Assembly (NCBI GenBank): GCA_052117325.1 | Contig: JBQKJJ010000007.1 | Strand: one strand, 5' to 3' | Length of the DNA stretch: 64,000 nt | Origin: CAG-964 sp902789345 | GTDB taxonomy: Bacteria > Bacillota > Clostridia > Oscillospirales > Acutalibacteraceae | Part shown: positions 19,135 to 27,451 of the stretch, piece after piece | How the letters are laid out: every line of letters begins with the position of its first letter | How positions within the stretch are numbered: the first letter of the stretch is position 1 | Program-made: the position numbers and the translations under genes | Notes under the pieces: model-generated | Seen by the model: the letters and a program-made list of their open reading frames with translations, nothing else | Told to the model about the DNA's origin: nothing | Database searches by the model: none

Positions 19135-19331
19135 CCGACACCGCCCGAAAAAGAAATCTGTTTTTTATTTGTGTGGGATTGGCGGTATTACATACTCTCA
19201 CTTTTTTCGTGGGAGTAAATCTATTTTTAAGGAGGTCAACGCCTATGTGCAACAAAAACAAGATAACTGCCCGAAAGGAGGAAACCCATGCAGAAGTTAC
19301 AGACAGTCAACGCCGAAACGCTCCTTTATGA
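19131..19331 (+). CDS. Possible small membrane protein or leader of repA
   Basis: ATG 19131 overlaps the preceding stop (ATGA), as in coupled genes, and codes for 66 aa with one hydrophobic stretch (LFFICVGLAVLHTLTFFVGV). An internal ATG at 19245 has its own AGGAGG and would give a 28-aa basic peptide. The last 44 nt overlap the start of the RepA-like gene in another frame. It may be real, or just a coupling leader. No family recognised. Confidence 0.35.
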   Translation: MTDTARKRNLFFICVGLAVLHTLTFFVGVNLFLRRSTPMCNKNKITARKEETHAEVTDSQRRNAPL

Positions 19332-20319
19332 GCCGCTTGAGAAGCCGTCCTTTGTGGTGGACAGCCTTATCCCCACAGGCTTGTCGCTGTTCTGCGGCTC
19401 ACAGAAGATAGGCAAGAGCTGGCTCATGCTGAAGCTGTGCTTATGCGTGTCGCAGGGAATCCCCTTATGGGACATGACGACAATGGAGGGCGATGTGCTT
19501 TACCTCTGCCTTGAGGACACGTTCTGCCGCATACAGGACAGGCTGTTCCGTTTGACGGACGAAGCGAGCGGGCGGCTTCATTTTGCCGTGGCAAGCTGCA
19601 AGCTGTCAGACGGTCTTATCGTGCAGCTTGAGGATTATCTGAAAGACTATCCAGACAGCAGGCTCATTGTCATTGATACCTTGCAGAAAGTCCGTACAGC
19701 TTCAAAAGACAACGCCTATGCAAGCGACTATGGGGACATCTCCCTAATCAAAGATTTTGCCGACAGGCACTCTCTGGCGGTCATTGTCGTACACCACATC
19801 CGAAAGCAGAATGACAGCGATGTGTTCAACAAGGTGTCTGGGACGACAGGCTTAACGGGGAGTGCGGACGCTACCTTTGTTCTGGAAAAGGAGAAACGGG
19901 CATCTGACACCGCCAAGCTGTATGTAACGGGCAGGGACACGCCCTATCAGGAATACACGCTCCGTTTCCGTGATTGCAGTTGGGAACTTGTGGAGAGGAA
20001 AACGCAGGAGCAGCTTGCGAAAGAAACGATACCAGATGTCCTTTTTCGGTTGGTGGATTTTATGAGGGATAAGGAAGAATGGGCAGGCACGGCAACGGAG
20101 CTGTTAGCCGCTATGGGGGAAACGGAAACCATACCCACGGTGATTACGAAATGGCTGAATGAATATCACACCACATTTTTAAGCGAGAACCGTATCTGCT
20201 ACCAGTACAGCCGCAGGAAAGACGGCAGGCAGATTGCCCTTGCAAGGAGGGCGGGTGACAGCGGTGACGGCGGTGACAGCGATATTGGGATACCCCCTGT
20301 TACTGTCATTGACGCTTAA
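19288..20319 (+). CDS. RepA-like AAA ATPase (replicative helicase type)
   Basis: A 343-aa RecA-fold ATPase similar to plasmid RepA hexameric helicases. Walker A is GSQKIGKSW near residues 36-44; Walker B-like LIVIDTLQK lies near 129-137; VIVVHHIRKQ follows. It should unwind DNA at the element's origin when the element is circular. Start: ATG 19288 after AAGGAGG. The 3' end of the gene itself contains the first copy of the iteron-like repeat, coding the Gly/Asp-rich GDSGDGGDSD. The neighbourhood (iterons, oriT, MobV, ParB) is that of a plasmid-like replication and mobilization module. Confidence 0.82.
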   Translation: MQKLQTVNAETLLYEPLEKPSFVVDSLIPTGLSLFCGSQKIGKSWLMLKLCLCVSQGIPLWDMTTMEGDVLYLCLEDTFCRIQDRLFRLTDEASGRLHFAVASCKLSDGLIVQLEDYLKDYPDSRLIVIDTLQKVRTASKDNAYASDYGDISLIKDFADRHSLAVIVVHHIRKQNDSDVFNKVSGTTGLTGSADATFVLEKEKRASDTAKLYVTGRDTPYQEYTLRFRDCSWELVERKTQEQLAKETIPDVLFRLVDFMRDKEEWAGTATELLAAMGETETIPTVITKWLNEYHTTFLSENRICYQYSRRKDGRQIALARRAGDSGDGGDSDIGIPPVTVIDA

Positions 20320-20797
20320 AGCCATGTAAAGTTGGCGGCTCTGCCCTGCGGGTGACAGCGGTGACGGCAGTGACAGTGATTTTAGGATACCCTGCCGCTG
20401 TCATCCCTACGGGAGAACACCCCGCAAACGCAAAATGCAGGCGTGGGATTCACCCGCCCTTTTCGGGCGTGTAAAATCACCCCTGCGGTCAGAAAAATCT
20501 CTCCGATTTTTCCGACTGCGTTTACAGGGTGTAACACACTACACTTTGCCCTGCAAAGAGCCGTGTGCCAGACGTTCCCTCTGGACTCCCTTATGGCAGG
20601 TCTTACGCCCTGCTATCCTACGCCTTGCGGCTTCGGATAAAAGAACGGCGGCATGACGGTTACAGCTCTTGCGAGGGAGTATCCCAAAAACACCGTCACC
20701 ATCGTCATGACCGTCATGCAGGGGATAAGGGTGACAGTTACGGCAATCGGCAGGGGGCATCCCAAAACTGCCGTCACCACCGTCACCGCTGTCACCC
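20254..20797. repeat. Four iteron-like repeats in two facing pairs; putative replication origin region
   Basis: A ~40-bp unit built of GGTGACAGCGGTGACGG then a GTGACAG and an (A/T)TTTTGGGATACC-type end occurs four times. Forward copies: 20254-20295 (inside the end of repA) and 20351-20392. Reverse copies: about 20679-20715 and 20757-20797. The pairs face each other across about 285 bp that contains the MobV oriT. The unit also has the inner GGTGAC(A/G)GC period. Iterons beside a RepA gene normally bind the initiator, so this is a likely origin. The 518-bp gap between repA and mob contains no convincing gene. Confidence 0.7.
20527..20547 (-). other. oriT: Putative oriT (MobV/pMV158 type nick region)
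   Basis: Read on the minus strand, the sequence AAGTGTAGTGTGTTACACC contains the hairpin GTGTA-GTGTGT-TACAC. The pMV158 origin of transfer has AAGTATAGTGTGTTATACTT, with the nick in the TAGTGTG/TTA core. Here TAGTGTGTTA is conserved exactly (20532-20541) with the same GTGTGT loop and compensated stem. A MobV relaxase gene starts about 290 bp downstream. Confidence 0.75.
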
Positions 20798-20837
20798 AAA
20801 GGGCAGTTACCCGCCGAAGAAAGGAAGATGATGGATT

Positions 20838-21803
20838 ATGCCCTATGCAATCCTGCGTTTCCAGAAACGCAAAGCGGGCGGCGTTGCGGCTTGCGAACGC
20901 CACAACGAGCGGAAGAAAGAAGCCTACAAAAGCAACCCAGATATCGACATGGAACGCTCTAAAAATAACTATCATCTTGTCGCACCGCCAAAGTACACCT
21001 ATAAGAAAGAGATTAACCGAAAGGTAGCCGAAGCAGGGTGCAGGACAAGGAAAGACAGCGTGATGATGGTGGAAACGCTCATCACGGCTTCACCAGAATT
21101 TATGAACCAGTTACCGCCCGAAGAACAGAAAGCGTATTTTACGATGGCTCTGGATTTCATTTCGGAGCGTGTCGGGGAGCAGAATATCCTCTCCGCAGTC
21201 GTCCACATGGACGAGAGAACGCCCCATATGCACCTCTGCTTTGTGCCGATTACACCAGACAATAAGCTGTCCGCCAAAACAATTTTAGGCAATCAAAAGA
21301 GCCTGTCGGAGTGGCAGACCGCCTACCATGAGCGGATGTCCTCACGTTGGAATCAGCTTGAGAGAGGTCAATCTTCGATGGAAACCAAGCGGAAACACGT
21401 CCCCACATGGCTCTATAAGTTGGGCGGCAGGCTTGATAAGCAGTATGGGGAAATCGTGTCTGCCCTGTCCGACATCAACGCCTTTAACGCAGGGAAAAAG
21501 CGTGACAAGGCTCTGGAACTGGTTGCCGCATGGCTGCCCGAAGTGGAGAAATTCTCTAAGGAAATCGGCAGACAGCAGGCGTATATCGACAGCTTAAAGG
21601 AGCAAATCGGGCAGGAAGCCGACTATGCAGGGCGTATGCGTGATGAAAAGTACGAGCAGGAATTAAAGGTGCAGAAAGCCAACCAGAGGATATTTGAATT
21701 GCAGAGAACCAACGAGCAGATGGGGCGGCTGCTCTCAAAGATACCGCCAGAAGTGTTGGAAGAATTACAGAGAACAGGCAGAAACAAATCAAGAGAAAGG
21801 TAA
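20838..21803 (+). CDS. mobV: MobV-family relaxase (plasmid recombination/mobilization enzyme)
   Basis: A 321-aa relaxase. Motif I-like start (MPYAILRFQKRKAGGVAACE, ERHNERKKE) and motif III HMDERTPHMHLCF (near residues 128-140) hold the metal-binding histidines of MobV enzymes. The C-terminal third is a coiled coil. It should nick the oriT at 20527-20547 and lead the strand into a recipient through the ICE's or another element's conjugation channel. Start: ATG 20838 with AAGGAAG upstream. ParB starts 8 bp after its stop. Confidence 0.9.
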   Translation: MPYAILRFQKRKAGGVAACERHNERKKEAYKSNPDIDMERSKNNYHLVAPPKYTYKKEINRKVAEAGCRTRKDSVMMVETLITASPEFMNQLPPEEQKAYFTMALDFISERVGEQNILSAVVHMDERTPHMHLCFVPITPDNKLSAKTILGNQKSLSEWQTAYHERMSSRWNQLERGQSSMETKRKHVPTWLYKLGGRLDKQYGEIVSALSDINAFNAGKKRDKALELVAAWLPEVEKFSKEIGRQQAYIDSLKEQIGQEADYAGRMRDEKYEQELKVQKANQRIFELQRTNEQMGRLLSKIPPEVLEELQRTGRNKSRER

Positions 21804-21810
21804 AAAGTGA

Positions 21811-22665
21811 ATGAAGAAACAGGATTTTAAGGTGTTAAAGACCAAAGATTTATACCCGTTTCCCGACAATCCGTTTCATGTTGTGGAGGATGAAACGCTG
21901 TCAGAGTTAGCGGAAAGCATCAAGGAATTTGGCATTGTCACGCCGATAATCACACGCCCGAAAGAGGACGGGAACGGTTATGAAGTGATTGCGGGGCAGC
22001 GGCGTGTCCGTGCGTCCGAACTTGCAGGTATAAATACCGTGCCTGCATTTGTCCTGCCCTTAGACCGTGACCGAGCCATCATCACCCTTGTAGACAGTAA
22101 TTTACAGCGTGAAAATATCCTGCCATCGGAGCGGGCGTTTGCCTACAGGATGAAATCCGAAGCCATGAAGCGGCAGGGTTTCCGCACAGACTTAACCTCG
22201 TCACAAGTTGTGACGAAGTTGCGGACGGACGACAAAGTGGCACAGGGCTTCGGCGTGGGCAGGATGACCGTCCAGCGTTTTATCCGCCTGACGGAACTGA
22301 TACCGCCGATTTTGCAGATGGTGGACGAGGGGAAAATCGCCCTCACACCTGCGGTGGAACTGTCCTTTTTGAAGAAAGACGAGCAGGAAAATCTCTTTGC
22401 CACGATGGAGAGCGAAGAAGCAACGCCCTCACTCTCACAGGCACAGCGGATGAAAAGCATGAGCCAGAGCGGGCAGCTTGACATGGATATGATATTTTCC
22501 ATTATGACGGAGGAAAAGGGAAACCAGAAAGAAACCTTGAAAATCAACACAAGCAAACTGAAAAAATACTTTCCGAAGGACACAACGCCGAAGCAGATGG
22601 AGGAAACCATCATCCGACTTCTGGAACGTGAGTTGCAGAGAAAACGGAGCAGGGACAGCCGCTAA
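21811..22665 (+). CDS. parB: ParB/Spo0J-family partition protein
   Basis: A 284-aa protein with the ParB N-terminal box (LYPFPDNPFHVVEDETLSEL, GQRRVRASELAGI), the RENILPSERAFAY arm, a helix-turn-helix near residues 145-170 and a basic tail. ParB proteins bind centromere-like sites and help segregation. No ParA is present, which is common in such elements; it may act with repA in maintenance. Start ATG 21811, 8 bp after mobV, with AAAGGTAAAAAG upstream. The ParB fragment at 101-526 is a distant relative. Confidence 0.88.
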   Translation: MKKQDFKVLKTKDLYPFPDNPFHVVEDETLSELAESIKEFGIVTPIITRPKEDGNGYEVIAGQRRVRASELAGINTVPAFVLPLDRDRAIITLVDSNLQRENILPSERAFAYRMKSEAMKRQGFRTDLTSSQVVTKLRTDDKVAQGFGVGRMTVQRFIRLTELIPPILQMVDEGKIALTPAVELSFLKKDEQENLFATMESEEATPSLSQAQRMKSMSQSGQLDMDMIFSIMTEEKGNQKETLKINTSKLKKYFPKDTTPKQMEETIIRLLERELQRKRSRDSR

Positions 22666-22741
22666 CCTTCTTTTTTCGGGAAGTAAATGCAGGAATTTGG
22701 AACAGAAGAAAGACAGAATTTTAAGGAGAATGAGGTAAGGA

Positions 22742-22972
22742 ATGAAAGAAATCCAGTATGAGATTGTAAAGGAAATCGCCGTATTGTCTGCGAGTGACAG
22801 CGGCTACACAAAGGAAATCAATCTTATTTCATGGAACGGGAGAGAGCCGAAATATGACATCCGCAGCTTTTCCCCGAACCGTGAGAAGTGCGGAAAGGGT
22901 ATCACGTTGAACGCTGATGAAGCAGCGGCACTCCTTGAAGCATTACAGAAAGAAGTAAACAGCGGGGATTGA
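22742..22972 (+). CDS. PC4/YdbC-like single-stranded DNA-binding protein, 76 aa
   Basis: The pattern KEINLISWNGREPKYDIRSF, then GKGITLNADEAAALLEAL, matches the bacterial PC4 (YdbC) fold, a small dimeric ssDNA-binding protein. It may coat or protect single strands during mobilization or replication. Start ATG 22742 with GGAGAATGAGG upstream; 76 bp separate it from parB. Family call is from memory of the motif. Confidence 0.75.
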   Translation: MKEIQYEIVKEIAVLSASDSGYTKEINLISWNGREPKYDIRSFSPNREKCGKGITLNADEAAALLEALQKEVNSGD

Positions 22973-23042
22973 TGGTATCTGATTGACAGGGCGGGGCGTT
23001 TCCAGACGTTCTCCTGCCCTGTCTGGAAAGGAAGATTTAAGT

Positions 23043-23234
23043 ATGGGCGAGGATAGGAAAACAACTGGAAGAAGAAAGCGTATTGTGCCAAAAGGGCAAG
23101 TACAAATGATTATCAGTCGAGAATATATCGGCACACAGACCGTTGCAGAAGCGTTTGTCCCGATTATCTCCGAGGATATTCGGAAGAAGATTGCCGAGGG
23201 CGACACCTTCGACAATGAGGGGCTGTCCGCTTAG
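23043..23234 (+). CDS. Hypothetical protein upstream of the recombinase, 63 aa
   Basis: Begins MGEDRKTTGRRKRIVPKGQV; a basic N-terminus followed by an acidic helix. GGAAG precedes ATG 23043. It sits 53 bp before the recombinase, a position often held by small proteins in these elements, possibly a recombination directionality or regulatory factor. There is no sequence motif to prove this. Confidence 0.6.
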   Translation: MGEDRKTTGRRKRIVPKGQVQMIISREYIGTQTVAEAFVPIISEDIRKKIAEGDTFDNEGLSA

Positions 23235-23287
23235 AATGTACGCAATGGAACATGAAAACGTTAGGACAGATATGGAGGTTTTACAGT

Positions 23288-25219
23288 ATGGCAGGAATAA
23301 GAACGGAGAACAAGATTTATGAAGTCGGCATTTACTGCCGCTTATCAAAGGACGATGGCACGGATAACGAGAGTGCGAGCATTGCGACACAAAAATCCAT
23401 CCTCACGGATTATGTGAAAAGGCAGGGATGGCATTTAGCAAAAACGTATGTTGACGATGGCTACTCTGGAACAAATTTCCAAAGACCAAGTTTCCAGAAT
23501 ATGATTAAGGACATTGAAAACGGGCTGATAAACTGCGTGATTACAAAAGATTTATCCCGTCTGGGGAGGAACTATCTTGATTGTGGGTTATATCTGGAAG
23601 TCTTTTTCCCAGAGCATAACGTGAGGTATATAGCGGTCAATGACGGCGTGGACACCTTAAACAAATCCGCTATGGACATCACGCCTTTCCGCAACATCCT
23701 AAACGAAATGTATTCTGCCGATGTGTCAGTCAAGATAAAATCGGCGTACCGTGCGAGGTTTCAGCAGGGGAAATTCATGGGAACAACAGCCCCTTATGGC
23801 TATGTCAAAGACCCTGCCGACCACAACCATCTGCTGATAGATGACAAAGTTGCCCATGTGGTAAGGGAGATATTCGACCTTGCGTTAGCGGGCAACGGCA
23901 TCGCCAAAATCCGCAAGCACATCAACAAACAGCATATCCTACGCCCTGCCGCTTATGCGGTGGAGCAAGGGGCAACAGGCTATGAGCGGTACTTTGAGGA
24001 TAACGAGGAAAACCGTTATATTTGGAGCGAGAACAGCGTGAGGGGCATTTTAAGAAGCCCGATATATGCGGGCAACCTTGCAGGCTACAAGCGGATTGCA
24101 GCCAACATGAAAAGCAAGAAACGCCCCTCTAAGCTGCCCGAAGAATGGGAAGTGATACCAGACACCCATGAGGGGATAGTCACGCAGGAGGAATTTGACA
24201 CCGTACAGCAGCTTATGACGAGCCGCAGGCGGGAGCAGAACGCAGGGGGATTTGAGAATATCTTTTCGGGCGTTATCAAGTGTGCGGACTGCGGCTATGC
24301 GATGCGGGCGGCGAGTGCCAACAGGAGGAAACGCCCCGACATCATCGACTGCGTACAATACACCTGCAATAATTATGGCAGATATGGCAATGTTATGTGT
24401 ACCGCACACAGCATTGAAGCGAGGGACTTATTCAATGCCGTCCTTGCCGACATCAACCGCTTTGCGGATATGGCGGTCAATGATGAAAAGGCGGTCAGAG
24501 CCATAGAAAGGCGGCTCACGGAAACAGACCAGAGCAGGGCGAAATCATTAGAGAAAGAAAAGAAGAAGCTGAACAAACGCCTTGCGGAGCTTGACAGGCT
24601 GTTTTCCTCTCTCTATGAGGACAAGGTAATGGAGCGTATCACGGAGCGGAATTTTGAGATGATGTCGGGGAAATACCAGAAAGAGCAGCTTGAAATTGAA
24701 GCACGGCTGAAAGAGGTAACGGAAACGCTCAATGACAGCTATGAGAAATCGCAGGGCGTGAGGGACTTTCTATCCCTAATCCGCAACTATCAGGGGCTGA
24801 AAGAGTTGGACGCAACCATCATAAACGCACTCATAGACAAGATACTTGTTTCGGAACGTGAGAAACTTGCGGACGGGACAGTAAGGCAGGAAATCAAGAT
24901 TTACTATAAATTCATCGGCTTTGTCGGTGAATTACATATCACACCCACAAAGCGGTGGACGGCGTTAAAGCCTAAAAATTGTACGGTGTGCGGTGTTGAA
25001 TACGTCCCCAGCTCTGGAATATCAAAGTATTGTCCCGCTTGTGCTAAGAGGATACAGAGGGAGAAATCAAACGAGAGCAAACGCAGGAGTAGGGAGAGGA
25101 ACCGAAGGGCATGTATTGAACTGTCCGCAAAAAATGACCGACTGACCTTGAACAGCGTTCGGGACGAATTATCCGTCAGGGAAATGAAAATCCTGATGTG
25201 GATATTTACCGATATGTAA
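23288..25219 (+). CDS. Large serine recombinase (TnpX/Tn4451 type)
   Basis: A 643-aa product. The N-terminal resolvase domain has YCRLSKDDG with the catalytic serine, QKSILTDYV, and the ITKDLSRLGRNYL segment. The recombinase domain (APYGYVKDP, RGILRSPIYAGNL), a zinc-ribbon (CADCGYAMRA with a downstream NYGRYGNVMCTAH) and a long coiled coil follow. The ATG at 23288 follows GGAGGT by 8 nt. It excises and inserts the element at GA dinucleotides. The last 24 codons are odd: the element ends at 25145, and the frame reads on into the interrupted helicase gene. In the excised circle the junction would read CTG-ATG-TAG and stop after DRLM, so the protein has a different tail when integrated. Confidence 0.92.
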   Translation: MAGIRTENKIYEVGIYCRLSKDDGTDNESASIATQKSILTDYVKRQGWHLAKTYVDDGYSGTNFQRPSFQNMIKDIENGLINCVITKDLSRLGRNYLDCGLYLEVFFPEHNVRYIAVNDGVDTLNKSAMDITPFRNILNEMYSADVSVKIKSAYRARFQQGKFMGTTAPYGYVKDPADHNHLLIDDKVAHVVREIFDLALAGNGIAKIRKHINKQHILRPAAYAVEQGATGYERYFEDNEENRYIWSENSVRGILRSPIYAGNLAGYKRIAANMKSKKRPSKLPEEWEVIPDTHEGIVTQEEFDTVQQLMTSRRREQNAGGFENIFSGVIKCADCGYAMRAASANRRKRPDIIDCVQYTCNNYGRYGNVMCTAHSIEARDLFNAVLADINRFADMAVNDEKAVRAIERRLTETDQSRAKSLEKEKKKLNKRLAELDRLFSSLYEDKVMERITERNFEMMSGKYQKEQLEIEARLKEVTETLNDSYEKSQGVRDFLSLIRNYQGLKELDATIINALIDKILVSEREKLADGTVRQEIKIYYKFIGFVGELHITPTKRWTALKPKNCTVCGVEYVPSSGISKYCPACAKRIQREKSNESKRRSRERNRRACIELSAKNDRLTLNSVRDELSVREMKILMWIFTDM

Positions 25220-26085
25220 CAGAAGAAACCTTCGACGCATATCTGTATCAGCTTGTCGAGGGTAAACAGAAGTTTGCTTCACAGATTATGACTTCAAAAT
25301 CTCCTGTCCGTTCTGCCGAGGATATAGACGATACCGCTCTTTCCTACGCTGAAATCAAGATGCTTGCAACGGGAAATCCGTATATCAAGGAGAAAATGGA
25401 TTTGGATATCCAGGTGCAGAAGCTACGACTGTATAAGTCACATTATCTTTCGGAAAAGTATGAGCTTGAAGATAAAATCATAAAGTTTTATCCGCAGGAA
25501 ATATCCTTACTGACTGCAAGAGTTGACGGACTGAAAGCGGATTTAGAGATTGCCAAAGCACACCCGAAGGAGATTGACGGAAAGTTTGCTGGAATGGTTA
25601 TTGACGGTTACAGCTACACGGAAAAGGCAGAAGCAGGTCAGGTGATTATTGAAGCCTGCAAAGCAAAAACAACTTCCGAGCCTACTCCTCTCGGTGAGTA
25701 CAGAGGGTTTAAGATGGAGCTTGAATTTGATACCTTTGAGCGTGCATATGCCGTAAAACTCAAAGGATATTTCACACATTCAGTTACTCTCGGCACAGAT
25801 GTTTACGGAAATATCACCCGAATTGACAACGCTGTTGATAATATTGAAACACGACTACACAAGGCGGAGGAAAAGCTGGAAAACACAAAGGCACAGCTTG
25901 AAACCGCAAAGGTTGAGGTGGAAAAACCGTTTGCACAGGAGGATGAATTGAAACAAAAAATGACTCGTCTGACCGAGCTGAATGCCCTGCTTGATATGGA
26001 TAAGGGAGATACTCCCGTTGTCGGCAGCGAGCCTGACGAGGGCGATATAGTACCAGAGCGCAGGACTAAGGAACTGGAGCGATAG
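25144..26085 (+). pseudogene. Polyvalent helicase, 3' part (right of the insertion)
   Basis: This is the missing end of the gene that begins at 6786. From 25144 the frame reads DLEQRSGRIIRQGNENP, helicase motif VI, followed by VDIYRYVTEETFDAYLYQLV and a C-terminal coiled-coil region. It lacks its own start and ribosome binding site; an ATG at 25198 would give a 295-aa fragment. Joined to the left part at the shared GA it is in frame. Excision of the element would restore the full gene. Confidence 0.9.
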
Positions 26086-26129
26086 CCAAAGACAGTATGG
26101 CGTTGTGCCGATTAGTCTAATAAATGTGG

Positions 26130-26158
26130 TTGTATATTTCATTCCCTTATGCTATAAT
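26130..26158 (+). promoter_or_regulatory. Promoter of the AT-rich cargo gene
   Basis: TTGTAT (26130-26135) and a perfect TATAAT (26153-26158) are separated by 17 bp, 33 bp before the ATG of the membrane protein gene, giving this gene its own transcription. Confidence 0.65.
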
Positions 26159-26191
26159 TAAATAAAATTGGAGTTGTAGAGGCAGATTTCA

Positions 26192-26911
26192 ATGAAAATA
26201 TTAATTGATGATGTAAAACTTAACCTTCTTTTAGAACAGAAAAAAAGTTTTATTGGGAAGAAAGTAGCTTGGGATAGTATTCTATCCGCTGGTTCATTTT
26301 TACTAAGTGCTATCTTTGCTTCGTATGGAGATATATGGATTATCCCCGGATTAGCATTTAAAATAGTATTTTTGCTAATTGGATGTATTTTCACTGCTAA
26401 AGCAATTTTGGATGTATTGAAAAGTTCAAAAAATAGTTATAGTTATCAAGATTTGTTGAAAGATATTAACACACTGAATGAAATTACGCACAATCATTCT
26501 ATCGTTGCAATCAGAAATTCATTTAATGAATATCCAAATAAATTTTTAGTTTATGATGATCCAAATTGGAAATGTAAGTTGTTCATTAATTATAAAGACA
26601 ATGTAAATAATGAGAGCTTTATAAAAGATCATATCTTTAGAGAACTGAAAGTGGACATCTCGAAGATTAAAATTAGTTATATTTCTCAGATTATTGGTGA
26701 AAAAGTATCAGGAAGAGATAATAAAACCAAAGTATATTGCCATAAGTTATTTTTGGCAACCATCGAAGAATTTCCAGAATTTATGAAGGATGATACTTTT
26801 GAATGTGATGGTCGAACATATCACTGGAAGACTATTCTTGAACTCGAAAATGATCCCACAGCGATGGAGAAAAACTCGGATATAATTCGCTTTGTAAAGG
26901 AAAACATATAG
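26192..26911 (+). CDS. Two-span membrane protein with possible NUDIX-like C-terminal domain, 239 aa
   Basis: AT-rich cargo gene with its own promoter, unlike its neighbours in base composition. Two adjacent hydrophobic helices (about residues 28-70, ILSAGSFLLSAIFASYGDIW, then a second span) form a hairpin. The cytoplasmic part has WKCKLFINYKDN, FIKDHIFRELKVD, a KVYCHKLFLAT strand and YHWKTILELENDP. This resembles the NUDIX-like domain fused to membrane hairpins in SMODS/CBASS-type conflict systems, but the classic NUDIX box is not intact, so the call is tentative. It could be a stand-alone defence effector inserted next to the helicase. Confidence 0.5.
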   Translation: MKILIDDVKLNLLLEQKKSFIGKKVAWDSILSAGSFLLSAIFASYGDIWIIPGLAFKIVFLLIGCIFTAKAILDVLKSSKNSYSYQDLLKDINTLNEITHNHSIVAIRNSFNEYPNKFLVYDDPNWKCKLFINYKDNVNNESFIKDHIFRELKVDISKIKISYISQIIGEKVSGRDNKTKVYCHKLFLATIEEFPEFMKDDTFECDGRTYHWKTILELENDPTAMEKNSDIIRFVKENI

Positions 26912-27107
26912 ATTTTTATTAGAGTCTTTTTAAGAAAGCATTCTGCCAAATAAATTGAATATTAATTATTGTTTAGCTGCTTGGTTAAAAATCAGGCGGC
27001 TATTTTGTTTCTCAAAAGGACCATTAAGTAAATGAAAATTTTTTTGGACTTTATAAAAAGAGATAGTTGTGTGGTATAAATAAATATTAAAGTTAAGAGG
27101 TGATTAT

Positions 27108-27446
27108 ATGTCTATTGATTACAATATGTTGCTTTACAAAAAGCTTGCAAAAGAGTTTGAAGATTTTATTTCAGAGCTTAAAACTAAGCCGCCCGAACAG
27201 ATTATTGAGGGCAGCTACGAGAAAGTTATCAAGGAAGATTTGCTTGCAATTTTTCAATACACAGAGTTTTCTCAAACCGAAGCTAAGTCTTTATACCGGC
27301 TGAAAGCTCCCCTTGATGACATCTATCAGGAGTGGTGCGGTAACGATATGAGTTATTGCGATATACTCCGTGAAACAATAGATGACCGTATTAAATCGGC
27401 AGTTAAGGAAATGAAAGCAATGCAGAAGGATAAGGACAGCAGGTAA
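27108..27446 (+). CDS. DUF3848-like protein, 112 aa
   Basis: Contains the DUF3848 pattern: YKKLAKEFEDFISELKTKPP, SYEKVIKEDLLAIFQY and a YCDILRETIDDRI end. Function unknown; it recurs in clostridial ICEs upstream of the toprim-like gene. ATG 27108 has AGAGGTG upstream. It opens the main conjugation-linked operon that continues to 32.8 kb. Confidence 0.75.
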   Translation: MSIDYNMLLYKKLAKEFEDFISELKTKPPEQIIEGSYEKVIKEDLLAIFQYTEFSQTEAKSLYRLKAPLDDIYQEWCGNDMSYCDILRETIDDRIKSAVKEMKAMQKDKDSR

Positions 27447-27451
27447 ACGCT

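Larger units (their letters stand above)
14117..25145 (+). mobile_element. 11.0-kb mobilizable tetracycline-resistance element of the large serine recombinase type
   Basis: Both ends were located from the broken helicase frame. Left flank codes CPWRPS-GA(T) at 14115-14116; right flank resumes GA(C)-LEQRSGRIIRQGNENP at 25144-25145. Joining at the shared GA restores an uninterrupted frame through helicase motif VI (QRSGRIIR). Crossover at a GA dinucleotide is the known behaviour of TnpX-type large serine recombinases (Tn4451 family), and such a recombinase is the last gene of the element. Contents: tnpV, tet with leader, KTR protein, three sigma-like regulators, RepA-like ATPase, inverted iteron-like repeats, MobV oriT and relaxase, ParB, PC4-like protein, small protein, recombinase. 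It is an integrative mobilizable element nested in the ICE. Confidence 0.92.

Noticed and set aside
20254..20797. CRISPR array
   Set aside because: Only four imperfect units in opposite orientations with no regular spacers and no cas genes; better explained as iterons.
20653..21027. Threonine/valine-rich frames over the repeat region (both strands, 20539-21027)
   Set aside because: The repeated GTCACCGTCAC units create long open frames of TVTAVT type on either strand; no start signal or family, and they overlap the oriT and mobV start.
25198..26085. Independent 295-aa gene starting at ATG 25198
   Set aside because: No ribosome binding site, and the upstream in-frame sequence is helicase motif VI, so it is a fragment.
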